DNA of 64,000 nucleotides, taken from assembly GCF_023650955.1 (NCBI RefSeq), contig NZ_CP098039.1, forward strand, positions 1,798,001 through 1,862,000. The letters run 5' to 3'. The translations under genes and the position numbers were made by a program. This document shows, piece by piece, positions 56,540 to 64,000 of the stretch (positions within the stretch are counted from its first letter, which is position 1; each line of letters starts with the position of its first letter). The DNA is from Thermosynechococcus sp. HN-54. GTDB taxonomy: Bacteria; Cyanobacteriota; Cyanobacteriia; Thermosynechococcales; Thermosynechococcaceae. The notes below the pieces were generated by a model that ran no database searches, was not told the DNA's origin, and worked only from the letters and a program-made list of their open reading frames with translations.

Positions 56540-58483
56540 ATGAACACGGCACTTGTCCCCAGCGATTCGCCGCCCCAAGAGATTGCGATCGCGGCTGAAA
56601 CCCTTCCCAATGATCCGGAGACCTTTCAACCCTACGATCCATACGATCCAGTGGCCATTGATGCTTATTATCGGCAGCGGCCTTTACTGGTCTTGAGTCG
56701 CTGGTTGCGGATTCTCTGGCCAGTCTTTTGGTTGTTCTTTCATCGCTGGTGGGACAAAGTTACAGGCCAAAGCAAACAAAATCAGCGACAGCGGGCGATC
56801 GCCCTGCGCGAAACCTTAACCCGCCTTGGGCCTGCCTATATCAAAGTGGGACAAGCCCTCTCCACCCGTCCTGATCTCCTGCCAGCCGTCTATCTGGAGG
56901 AATTGACCAAGCTTCAGGATCAGTTGCCGCCTTTTCCCAATGAAGTGGCCTTTCAGTTTATTGAGGAGGAACTGGGAGCGCCCCCCAGCGAACTCTTTGC
57001 AGAAATTAGTGACCGGCCGATTGCTGCTGCTTCCCTTGGACAGGTGTATCGGGGGAAACTCCATAGTGGGGAAGAGGTTGCCATCAAAGTGCAGCGCCCC
57101 GGCTTGGCAGAAAGTATTACATTGGACATTTATATTCTGCGCGGCGTGGCCTATTGGGCAAAACGCTTGATCAAAGAGATTCGCAGCGATTTAGTCGCCA
57201 TTCTCGATGAATTTGCCGGTCGCCTCTTTGAGGAAATGGACTATACCCAAGAGGGACGGAATGCCGAACGCTTTGCCCGTCTCTATGGCCACTTGACCGA
57301 TGTCTATATTCCCAAAATCTACTGGAAGTACACGCGGCGGCGAGTGCTCACGATGGAGTGGGTGACGGGGGTCAAGCTCAACCAACCGCAGCAAATTCAG
57401 GCCTTGGGAATTGATCCGCGCTACATGGTGTATGTGGGGGTGCAGTGCTCCCTACGGCAGTTGCTTGAACATGGTTTTTTCCATGCGGATCCGCATCCGG
57501 GAAATCTCTTGGCCATGCCCAGTGGCAAATTGGCCTATCTCGACTTTGGCATGATGAGTGAGATTGCGCCGGAACAGCGCTACGGGCTACTAAATGCGAT
57601 TGTGCATATTGTCAACCGCGAGTATGAAAGCCTGGCCTACGACTACGTAAAATTGGGTTTTCTCTCGCCAGACACAAATCTTGAACCGATTATTCCTGCT
57701 TTGGCCTTGGTGTTTGAGGATGCGTTGGGAGCCAGCGTCTCGGAACTGAATATCCAGCGCATTTTTGATCGCCTATCAGAGGTGATGTACGAATATCCCT
57801 TTCAGGTGCCTGCTTACTACGCTCTGATCGTGCGATCGCTCCTGACCATGGAAGGGATTGCCATGGGCGTTGACCCCAACTTTAAGGTTCTCAGTGCCGC
57901 CTATCCCTATATCGCCAAGCGCCTGTTGACGGATCCGGCACCGGAGCTGCGCACAAGCTTAGCCAATCTTCTCCTCAAGGATGGCCAATTTCGCTGGACA
58001 CGTCTAGAAAATTTGCTGCGCAATGCCCGCGAGAGCCGTGACTATGACTTTAATGTGGTGCTGGAGCAAGCCTTGGATTTTCTCTTTTCCGAGCGGGGGG
58101 CGGATTATCGCGATCGCCTAGCGGATGAAATTGTGAAAAGCCTTGATACTTGGGCGCGCACAACCATGGGGCAATTGAACTTGGTGCAACTGTTACCTTT
58201 AGTCACTCGTCCTGTGCCAGCCACCTCAACGCCAAGTATTATCAATGAACCCAATGCCCTAGAGCATTTGCGCCGTATTTTCACTATCTTGCAGGATACC
58301 CCCGGCTTTGACTGGGGCAAAGTCATCCCTGCGATTCTGCGGATTATTGTGCGGCCAGAGGTACAGCAAATGGGTCAGCGTATTGTCAATGGCCTCCTCC
58401 AACGGGCGATCGCCCGCTTTATTCGGGAGATGTTGCTGGCGGACTCGCAGCCGGCGCTTCAGACGACGAATTTGTCTCGCTAG
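56540..58483 (+). CDS. AarF/ABC1/UbiB family protein-kinase-like protein
   Basis: A 647-residue atypical kinase. The hallmark N-terminal KxGQ motif is in GPAYIKVGQALSTRPDLLPA, the A-rich loop is in IAAASLGQVYRGKLHSGEEVAIKVQRPGL, the catalytic loop is HADPHPGNLLAMPSGKLAYLDFGMM (HxDPHPGN and DFG), and a C-terminal helical region follows. Relatives support quinone or prenyl-lipid metabolism (UbiB/COQ8) and plastoglobule function in plants. The substrate is uncertain. Its 3' end overlaps the convergent TonB-like gene by 65 bp. Confidence 0.92.
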   Translation: MNTALVPSDSPPQEIAIAAETLPNDPETFQPYDPYDPVAIDAYYRQRPLLVLSRWLRILWPVFWLFFHRWWDKVTGQSKQNQRQRAIALRETLTRLGPAYIKVGQALSTRPDLLPAVYLEELTKLQDQLPPFPNEVAFQFIEEELGAPPSELFAEISDRPIAAASLGQVYRGKLHSGEEVAIKVQRPGLAESITLDIYILRGVAYWAKRLIKEIRSDLVAILDEFAGRLFEEMDYTQEGRNAERFARLYGHLTDVYIPKIYWKYTRRRVLTMEWVTGVKLNQPQQIQALGIDPRYMVYVGVQCSLRQLLEHGFFHADPHPGNLLAMPSGKLAYLDFGMMSEIAPEQRYGLLNAIVHIVNREYESLAYDYVKLGFLSPDTNLEPIIPALALVFEDALGASVSELNIQRIFDRLSEVMYEYPFQVPAYYALIVRSLLTMEGIAMGVDPNFKVLSAAYPYIAKRLLTDPAPELRTSLANLLLKDGQFRWTRLENLLRNARESRDYDFNVVLEQALDFLFSERGADYRDRLADEIVKSLDTWARTTMGQLNLVQLLPLVTRPVPATSTPSIINEPNALEHLRRIFTILQDTPGFDWGKVIPAILRIIVRPEVQQMGQRIVNGLLQRAIARFIREMLLADSQPALQTTNLSR

Positions 58484-59576
58484 GTTCGGGGGATACGGGT
58501 GCTGGCGCAGCCTCAGTGGGGGTCGGTGCTGGTGAGGCTTCACTCGTAGGTGATGGTCTAGCCTCTGGTTGGGGTGTTGGCGGTGGCGTTGCCGGTGCGG
58601 GTGTGGTAGGTTGTGGTCTTGGGGTGGGAGTAGGTTGCTGACCGCGGCAGACCTCCGGACGGTACTGAAAAGCAAAGGTGAGCGCTAAGGCTTGATATTG
58701 TCCTGTCGCCTCAAAGGATTGCTGACGTACCCGTTCTAGAGCCGCTTGATCCAAGAGCGCGGAGCCACTGCTGCGAATAATTTGGGGATTGCGGGTGAGT
58801 AAGCCGGTTTCTGGGGCGGCGTTAGCGGGGAGCAATTGACCTTGGGGAGTGACGACAACAGCAACCGTAGTTTCCCCTTGCAGGCGATCGCCACAGGCCT
58901 CTTGGGGATAAAAGTCCGTGATCCGCTGGGCTAAATTCACTTTCAAATTCGCCGTGTTGAGCGTTAACCGCGTTTGATTCAACCAACGGGACAGCGCTGC
59001 CGCTGCTTCACCTTCTCTCGTGGCCACTGGCTCTTCAGGGGTAGCTTCAGGGGTCGGCGTGGGTGAAACCAATTCTGGCGCAACCGCAACATCTTCATTC
59101 GGGGTTGTCGGGATAACGGGCAAGGGGCGGCTGGCCGGGGGCAATTGCCACAGGGGCGGCAAGGGCTGAATCGGGGTGGGATTGGGCAGGGGCGGGAGTT
59201 CCGTCAGCGGCGGCAAAGGCGGCAGGGGCGCCAAGGGGGCAAAGGAGAGAGGGGGTGGCTCAATGCCTGTAAACGGCAGAGGGGGTGGAGTGGTCGTGGC
59301 TAGGGGCGGCAGTTCTGTGGGCAAGAGCGGTTCAATCGAGGGTAAGTCCGCTTCGAGTTCCGGAGCAAGGCTGACCAAAGGCACCAGTTGATCGCTGGCC
59401 AACTCTGGAGGTGTGGGTTCTGGCACCCGCACGAAGGAAAGAATCACAGCGTGCAGCAGGATGGAGCTGGCGATCGCCACTCGTGTTGGCTCCCACACTG
59501 GCCATTGAGAAACCCGTTGCCAAATTGGTTGAATTGGTAGCCGCAGCACCCTAGATCCTCCACACCGTATGAACAT
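58419..59576 (-). CDS. Proline-rich TonB-like periplasmic-spanning protein
   Basis: A 385-residue protein. An N-terminal membrane anchor (VAIASSILLHAVILSFV) is followed by long Pro-rich stretches (residues about 60-165), a globular region resembling a TonB C-terminal fold (TVAVVVTPQGQLLPANAAPE, then SGSALLDQAALERVRQQSF), and a low-complexity Pro/Thr/Ala/Ser tail. The layout suggests a TonB-type energy transducer or a related spanning protein. No exbB, exbD or receptor gene is adjacent. The end overlaps the aarF 3' end; about 20 residues of tail are encoded opposite aarF. It is divergent from the Argonaute gene. Confidence 0.75.
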   Translation of the reverse strand: MFIRCGGSRVLRLPIQPIWQRVSQWPVWEPTRVAIASSILLHAVILSFVRVPEPTPPELASDQLVPLVSLAPELEADLPSIEPLLPTELPPLATTTPPPLPFTGIEPPPLSFAPLAPLPPLPPLTELPPLPNPTPIQPLPPLWQLPPASRPLPVIPTTPNEDVAVAPELVSPTPTPEATPEEPVATREGEAAAALSRWLNQTRLTLNTANLKVNLAQRITDFYPQEACGDRLQGETTVAVVVTPQGQLLPANAAPETGLLTRNPQIIRSSGSALLDQAALERVRQQSFEATGQYQALALTFAFQYRPEVCRGQQPTPTPRPQPTTPAPATPPPTPQPEARPSPTSEASPAPTPTEAAPAPVSPEPSETNSSSEAPAASPPATSPE

Positions 59577-59688
59577 TCACGACGATTGTATCTCGGCTGA
59601 TGATTTCTAACTCCTAGCCATACTTGCTACGATAAACGGATAATCCTGTCCTAATATAGCTGGCTCTCAATACATTCTCCATAAAATT

Positions 59689-61902
59689 ATGTCCAACCAA
59701 TTCCAAGAAGTTGAAGTGATACTCAACCGTTTTTTTGTAAAAACTCTGAGTCAACCAGATCTCACATTTCATGAATACCAATGCCAATTTAATCAAGTGC
59801 CAGAACAAGGTAGTGAGCAAAAAGCTATTTCTAGTATTTGCTACAAACTAGGAGTGCCTGCTGTTCGCCTAGGGAGTCACATTATTACAAGGGAGCCTAT
59901 TGACCCTAGGAGAATGCAAACTCAGGATTGGCAGTTACAGCAAATCGGATGTAGAGAACTTAGCTGTCAAAATGATCATGAAAGACAGGCACTAGAATCC
60001 TTTGAACGAAAAATCCTAGAAATCAAATTAAAGGAAAAATTTAAGAAAACCACGATTGAAAAAGACTATGAATCAGGACTAATTTGGTGGATTCCGGAAA
60101 GGGAAGGTATAGAGAAATTTGATGATGAGTCGGAGATGTGTGGTAATGGATGGGAGATCCATCGAGGCAGAGCAATAGACATTACAATAGATACAGATGG
60201 GCAATTATATTTAGAGATTGATCTTCATCATCGGTTTTATACTCCATTCACCCTTGAATGGTGGCTTAGAAAATATCCTAGTATTCAGATTAAGTATGTG
60301 AGGAATACCTACAAAGATAGGAAGGTATGGATTCTTGAAGACTTTTCGGATAAAAAACCAGATGAAATAGAAATAGAAGGGTTAGGAATAAGTTTAGCAG
60401 AATACCACCGTCAACAGGGAGCACCTGAACAAGACATAAAAGATTCTCGCGTGGTAGTTGTTAGGAAAATTAATGACTATAAAGCTAAGCCACTCTATCA
60501 TTTGTCCCAAAGGCTATCACCAAGTCTAACAATGGAAATGTTGGCGCAAGTCGCTGAACAAGGAGCAGAAAAAAGTAAAATTCAAGACGTATTTGGCTAT
60601 ACAAAGAAAAATCTCAACCTGCGTTTACAAGAATCGCAAGAGACAGCCGAAATTATTTTCAAAAAAATTTATAATCTTAGCGATAAACCAGCACCAGTTA
60701 AAGTTAATGGCTTTGTTATGCCTCGTGCAACACTATTAGCTCGCAATAATAGAGAAGTTAACAAAACAGCTAAAGTTAGCTCCTTTGGCTGCGCCAAGAT
60801 CGGTGAAACACAATTTGGTTGTCTTAATCTTTTTAATAATAAACGTCAATACCCAGAACAAGTACGTAAATGTTTGCTACAAATAGCAAAAAACAGTGAC
60901 ACGCAAATACAAATAGAATCTTATTTTATAAGAAGTGACTATCCGAAAGATGATCTGGCTCAACAAAGGTTCTGGCAGCAGTGGGCTGCTCAAGGAATTA
61001 AAACGGTTTTAGTCGTGATGCCTTGGTCGCCCCATGAGGACAAAACCAAACTACGGATTCAGGCATTAAAGGCGGGGATCGCAACTCAGTTCATGGTGCC
61101 AATCCCCAAGGCTGATGCCTACAAAGCTCTCAACGTTTCCTTGGGACTGTTGTGTAAAGCCAAGTGGCAGCCGGTCTATCTAAAGCCATTGGATAATTCT
61201 GAAGCTGCTGACTTAATTATCGGTTTTGACACAGGCACAAATCGAAAACTGTACTACGGCACCTCTGCTTTTGCAGTCCTAGCGAATGGCCAAAGTTTGG
61301 GTTGGCAGTTACCAGATGTACAACCGGGAGAAACTTTCTCTGGCCGATCAATTTGGCAGGTCGTGTCCAAATTAGTTCTTAAATTCCAAGACAACTGTAA
61401 TTCCTACCCTAAAAAGATCCTCCTGATGCGCGACGGGCTTGTTCAAGAAGGGGAGTTTGAACACACAATCAAAGAGCTGACGAATCAAGGTATCGCTGTA
61501 GATATTCTGAGTGTGCGTAAAAGCGGCTCAGGCAGAATGGGACGTGAGATTCATTCAACTCATAGCGGAGTAACCTATCAGGACGCCGAAGTCGGTACGG
61601 TTATCTTTATCCCTGAAAGGAACGCATTTATTTTACAGACCAGCGAGGGAATCAAGACAAGCCATGGAACGATTGGCAGTGCTAGACCGCTGCACGTTGT
61701 GCGTCATTATGGCAACACTCCCCTAGAGCTACTGGCCTTGCAGACCTATCATTTGACTCAGTTGCATCCTGCCAGTGGGTTTCGCTCTTGCCGACTACCT
61801 TGGGTGCTGCACTTAGCCGATAGAAGTAGCAAAGAGTTTCAGCGGATAGGTCAGATTAGCGTTTTAGAAAAGATCGACCGCGAAAAGTTAATTGCTGTTT
61901 GA
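59689..61902 (+). CDS. ago: Long prokaryotic Argonaute with a complete catalytic tetrad
   Basis: A 737-residue long-type pAgo. N-terminal and linker regions precede a PAZ-like domain (about 180-310, with GISLAEYHRQQGA and YHLSQRLSPSLTMEM), a MID region (about 430-500) and a PIWI domain. The tetrad is D514 (IIGFDTGTN), E548 (QPGETFSGR), D582 (LLMRDGLVQ) and D711 (LHLADRS). The 34- and 34-residue spacings equal those of Thermus TtAgo (478, 512, 546), so DNA-guided cleavage is plausible. The gene is solitary: no helicase, nuclease or other defence gene adjoins it. N-terminal DNA is A+T-rich (15 G+C in 60001-60060) while PIWI-coding DNA is host-like (31 in 61081-61140). Confidence 0.93.
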   Translation: MSNQFQEVEVILNRFFVKTLSQPDLTFHEYQCQFNQVPEQGSEQKAISSICYKLGVPAVRLGSHIITREPIDPRRMQTQDWQLQQIGCRELSCQNDHERQALESFERKILEIKLKEKFKKTTIEKDYESGLIWWIPEREGIEKFDDESEMCGNGWEIHRGRAIDITIDTDGQLYLEIDLHHRFYTPFTLEWWLRKYPSIQIKYVRNTYKDRKVWILEDFSDKKPDEIEIEGLGISLAEYHRQQGAPEQDIKDSRVVVVRKINDYKAKPLYHLSQRLSPSLTMEMLAQVAEQGAEKSKIQDVFGYTKKNLNLRLQESQETAEIIFKKIYNLSDKPAPVKVNGFVMPRATLLARNNREVNKTAKVSSFGCAKIGETQFGCLNLFNNKRQYPEQVRKCLLQIAKNSDTQIQIESYFIRSDYPKDDLAQQRFWQQWAAQGIKTVLVVMPWSPHEDKTKLRIQALKAGIATQFMVPIPKADAYKALNVSLGLLCKAKWQPVYLKPLDNSEAADLIIGFDTGTNRKLYYGTSAFAVLANGQSLGWQLPDVQPGETFSGRSIWQVVSKLVLKFQDNCNSYPKKILLMRDGLVQEGEFEHTIKELTNQGIAVDILSVRKSGSGRMGREIHSTHSGVTYQDAEVGTVIFIPERNAFILQTSEGIKTSHGTIGSARPLHVVRHYGNTPLELLALQTYHLTQLHPASGFRSCRLPWVLHLADRSSKEFQRIGQISVLEKIDREKLIAV

Positions 61903-62298
61903 TGTAATAATAGACTCTAGCCTAGTAAAACTTGGAGCAACATTGAAATACTCTATGTAGGCTGCTCAATTAAAAGCGGAACTGGCTTACTTGGGTGGCT
62001 AGTCTATGAAAAGCAAATACTTTTAGATAAAAGTCTATAGATTCATCATCCTGACCCCTGATCAAAGGGAATGCTAGGGGGTAAAATTAGGTTTAATAAT
62101 ATGAGAAACTAGAAAAGATTATCAATCATTATATTGTCAAAAGAAACCCCTGACCCTATGCTTGTTTAGAGATAAAAAGACGGTGTTAACGTCACGATAA
62201 CAATCGGCTATCCCGTCATTATTTTCTGTAGCGATCGCCCTGATTGCAACTCTAGTTTTTGTACTGCTTACCCTTATTCTAATTAGGAGATCTTACTC
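61903..62298. other. Intergenic region between ago and the ccm cluster
   Basis: A 396-bp A+T-rich gap. It must hold the promoter of ccmK-ccmK-ccmL-ccmM. Seen: two AGTCTAT copies in direct orientation (near 62001 and 62032), a purine-rich TAGGAGA ribosome site just before the first ccmK, and no ORF or RNA gene I recognise. No transposon ends or inverted repeats flanking ago were found. Confidence 0.5.
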
Positions 62299-62607
62299 AT
62301 GCCAATTGCTGTGGGAATGATTGAAACGCGCGGATTCCCCGCCGTCGTCGAAGCAGCAGACGCAATGGTAAAAGCCGCTCGCGTTACCCTTGTGGGCTAC
62401 GAAAAAATTGGGAGTGGTCGGGTCACCGTGATTGTGCGGGGTGATGTCTCCGAGGTGCAAGCCTCAGTGGCTGCCGGGGTCGATTCTGCCAAGCGAGTCA
62501 ATGGCGGAGAGGTGCTGTCCACGCACATCATTGCTCGTCCCCATGAAAACCTTGAGTACGTGTTGCCCATTCGCTACACAGAAGCGGTGGAGCAATTCCG
62601 AAACTAA
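62299..62607 (+). CDS. ccmK1: Carboxysome shell protein CcmK (first of pair)
   Basis: A 102-residue BMC-domain protein forming shell hexamers. The BMC signature is [31 protein letters not shown], the pore region is in VEQ-containing [11 protein letters not shown], and the [15 protein letters not shown] segment is standard. The preceding TAGGAGA site supports the ATG at 62299. It is almost identical over its length to the next gene, 87 bp downstream; K1 or K2 naming is by order. It is the first gene of the ccm cluster. Confidence 0.93.
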   Translation: MPIAVGMIETRGFPAVVEAADAMVKAARVTLVGYEKIGSGRVTVIVRGDVSEVQASVAAGVDSAKRVNGGEVLSTHIIARPHENLEYVLPIRYTEAVEQFRN

Positions 62608-62693
62608 GGGGTTTGGCAGTCCAGTAGAGTCTTCAGTTCAGTCGCTTATTCAGTGTCCAGTTCTTACCTGTTTGACGTTTAGGAGTTATTACA

Positions 62694-63035
62694 ATGGCAA
62701 TTGCCGTCGGTATGATTGAAACCCTTGGCTTCCCCGCAGTGGTGGAAGCCGCAGATGCAATGGTGAAAGCTGCTCGCGTTACCCTAGTGGGCTATGAGAA
62801 AATCGGCAGTGGTCGGGTGACCGTGATTGTCCGTGGCGATGTGTCTGAAGTGCAGGCTTCCGTCGCCGCGGGTGTTGAAAATGTGAAGCGTGTCAATGGG
62901 GGTCAAGTGCTCTCCACCCACATCATTGCTCGTCCCCACGAAAACCTCGAATACGTCCTGCCGATTCGCTATACGGAAGCGGTGGAGCAATTCCGCGAAA
63001 GCGTTAGTGGTATTCGTCCGATGGGTCGCCCATAG
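62694..63035 (+). CDS. ccmK2: Carboxysome shell protein CcmK (second of pair)
   Basis: A 113-residue BMC-domain hexamer-forming shell protein. It shares the conserved [23 protein letters not shown] segment and [21 protein letters not shown] end with the preceding copy, and adds a short C-terminal tail ([11 protein letters not shown]). It forms most of the flat shell facets together with its neighbour. It overlaps ccmL by one base, with ccmL starting at a GTG. Confidence 0.94.
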   Translation: MAIAVGMIETLGFPAVVEAADAMVKAARVTLVGYEKIGSGRVTVIVRGDVSEVQASVAAGVENVKRVNGGQVLSTHIIARPHENLEYVLPIRYTEAVEQFRESVSGIRPMGRP

Positions 63036-63334
63036 TGAAGATCGCGCGAGTGTGCGGCACCGTTACCAGTACTCAAAAGGAAGACACCTTAACGGGAGTC
63101 AAGTTTCTCGTCTTGCAATATTTGGGTGAGGACGGCGAATTTTTACCCGACTACGAAGTGGCTGCGGATACGGTTGGTGCAGGACAGGATGAGTGGGTAT
63201 TGGTAAGCCGAGGCAGTGCCGCCCGCTGTATTATCAATGGCGCCGAAAAACCCATTGACGCAGCCGTTGTCGCCATTATTGACACCGTAAGTCGGGATAA
63301 CTATTTGCTCTACAGCAAGCGTACCCAGTATTAG
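63035..63334 (+). CDS. ccmL: Carboxysome vertex protein CcmL
   Basis: A 99-residue pentamer-forming EutN/CcmL-family protein that caps shell vertices. It begins KIARVCGTVTSTQKEDTLTG, with the typical GAGQDEWVLVSRGSAAR and VDAAVVAIIDTVSRD-like region (here PIDAAVVAIIDTVSRDN). The start is GTG at 63035, overlapping the ccmK2 stop by one base, which indicates coupled translation. It is followed by ccmM after 18 bp. Confidence 0.94.
   Translation: MKIARVCGTVTSTQKEDTLTGVKFLVLQYLGEDGEFLPDYEVAADTVGAGQDEWVLVSRGSAARCIINGAEKPIDAAVVAIIDTVSRDNYLLYSKRTQY

Positions 63335-64000
<666 letters not shown>

Noticed and set aside
59577-62298. ago as part of a mobile element or defence island
   Set aside because: No transposase, integrase, terminal inverted repeat, tRNA target or other defence gene is present on either side within the window.

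Overview
The window looks like chromosomal DNA of a thermophilic unicellular cyanobacterium of the genus Thermosynechococcus, close to T. elongatus/vestitus. The support is apcABC phycobilisome-core genes, petC-petA, a ccmKKLM carboxysome cluster, an MntB-type transporter gene, many copies of the cyanobacterial palindrome GCGATCGC, and a CcmM whose frame-restored sequence has His75/His102/His107 and Cys194/Cys200 at the positions known for the T. elongatus protein. No rRNA, tRNA or CRISPR array was seen. Most of the window is densely packed housekeeping DNA on both strands; the accessory parts are small and scattered.

Layout. 0-6.8 kb: 3' part of carB, a RemA-like gene, remnants of a chaperone-usher pilus locus (SCPU pilin plus a broken usher), ileS and ruvX. 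6.8-9.4 kb: two direct copies of a DUF3782 nuclease-like gene, the second carrying tandem TGA stops, flank a cystine-lyase-like gene. 9.5-14.3 kb: desC, an NAD-binding epimerase, ftsZ, an Mn/Zn ABC permease and a DUF92/VTE6-like gene. 14.3-18.8 kb: an A+T-rich surface-glycan island (FkbM methyltransferase, GT10 and GT11 fucosyltransferases, two GT2 enzymes). 18.9-31 kb: dus, pyruvate formate-lyase, an esterase, TusA-like, rsgA, an HpnB-like glycosyltransferase, a channel with an altered selectivity filter, a CorC/HlyC protein, and a TgpA-like protein lacking its catalytic Cys and His.

31-48.7 kb: a ThiS/MoaD-like protein beside thrC, a lone ureA, 5-formyl-THF cyclo-ligase, an HdrB-like CCG protein, metK, mraY, mltA, tpiA, a ParA-like ATPase, an ABC exporter, mnmE, petA-petC and a divergent DUF3067 gene. 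48.7-50.4 kb: the apcABC operon with a long leader and an intercistronic hairpin. 50.4-59.6 kb: a solitary CcmK paralogue, tatC, an IS200/IS605 tnpB remnant, mfd, rfbD, an AarF/UbiB kinase and a proline-rich TonB-like protein.

59.7-64 kb: a solitary long prokaryotic Argonaute with an apparently complete DEDD catalytic tetrad, then the carboxysome cluster ccmK-ccmK-ccmL-ccmM. ccmM carries an apparent one-base deletion and runs off the window.

The strongest points for follow-up are the Argonaute (including an internal change in base composition), the ccmM frameshift, the transglutaminase-fold pseudoenzyme, the GEYPD-filter channel, the satellite CcmK, the pyruvate formate-lyase with no adjacent activase, and the repeat-flanked cystine-lyase cassette. 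All calls come from reading the sequence; no database search was run.
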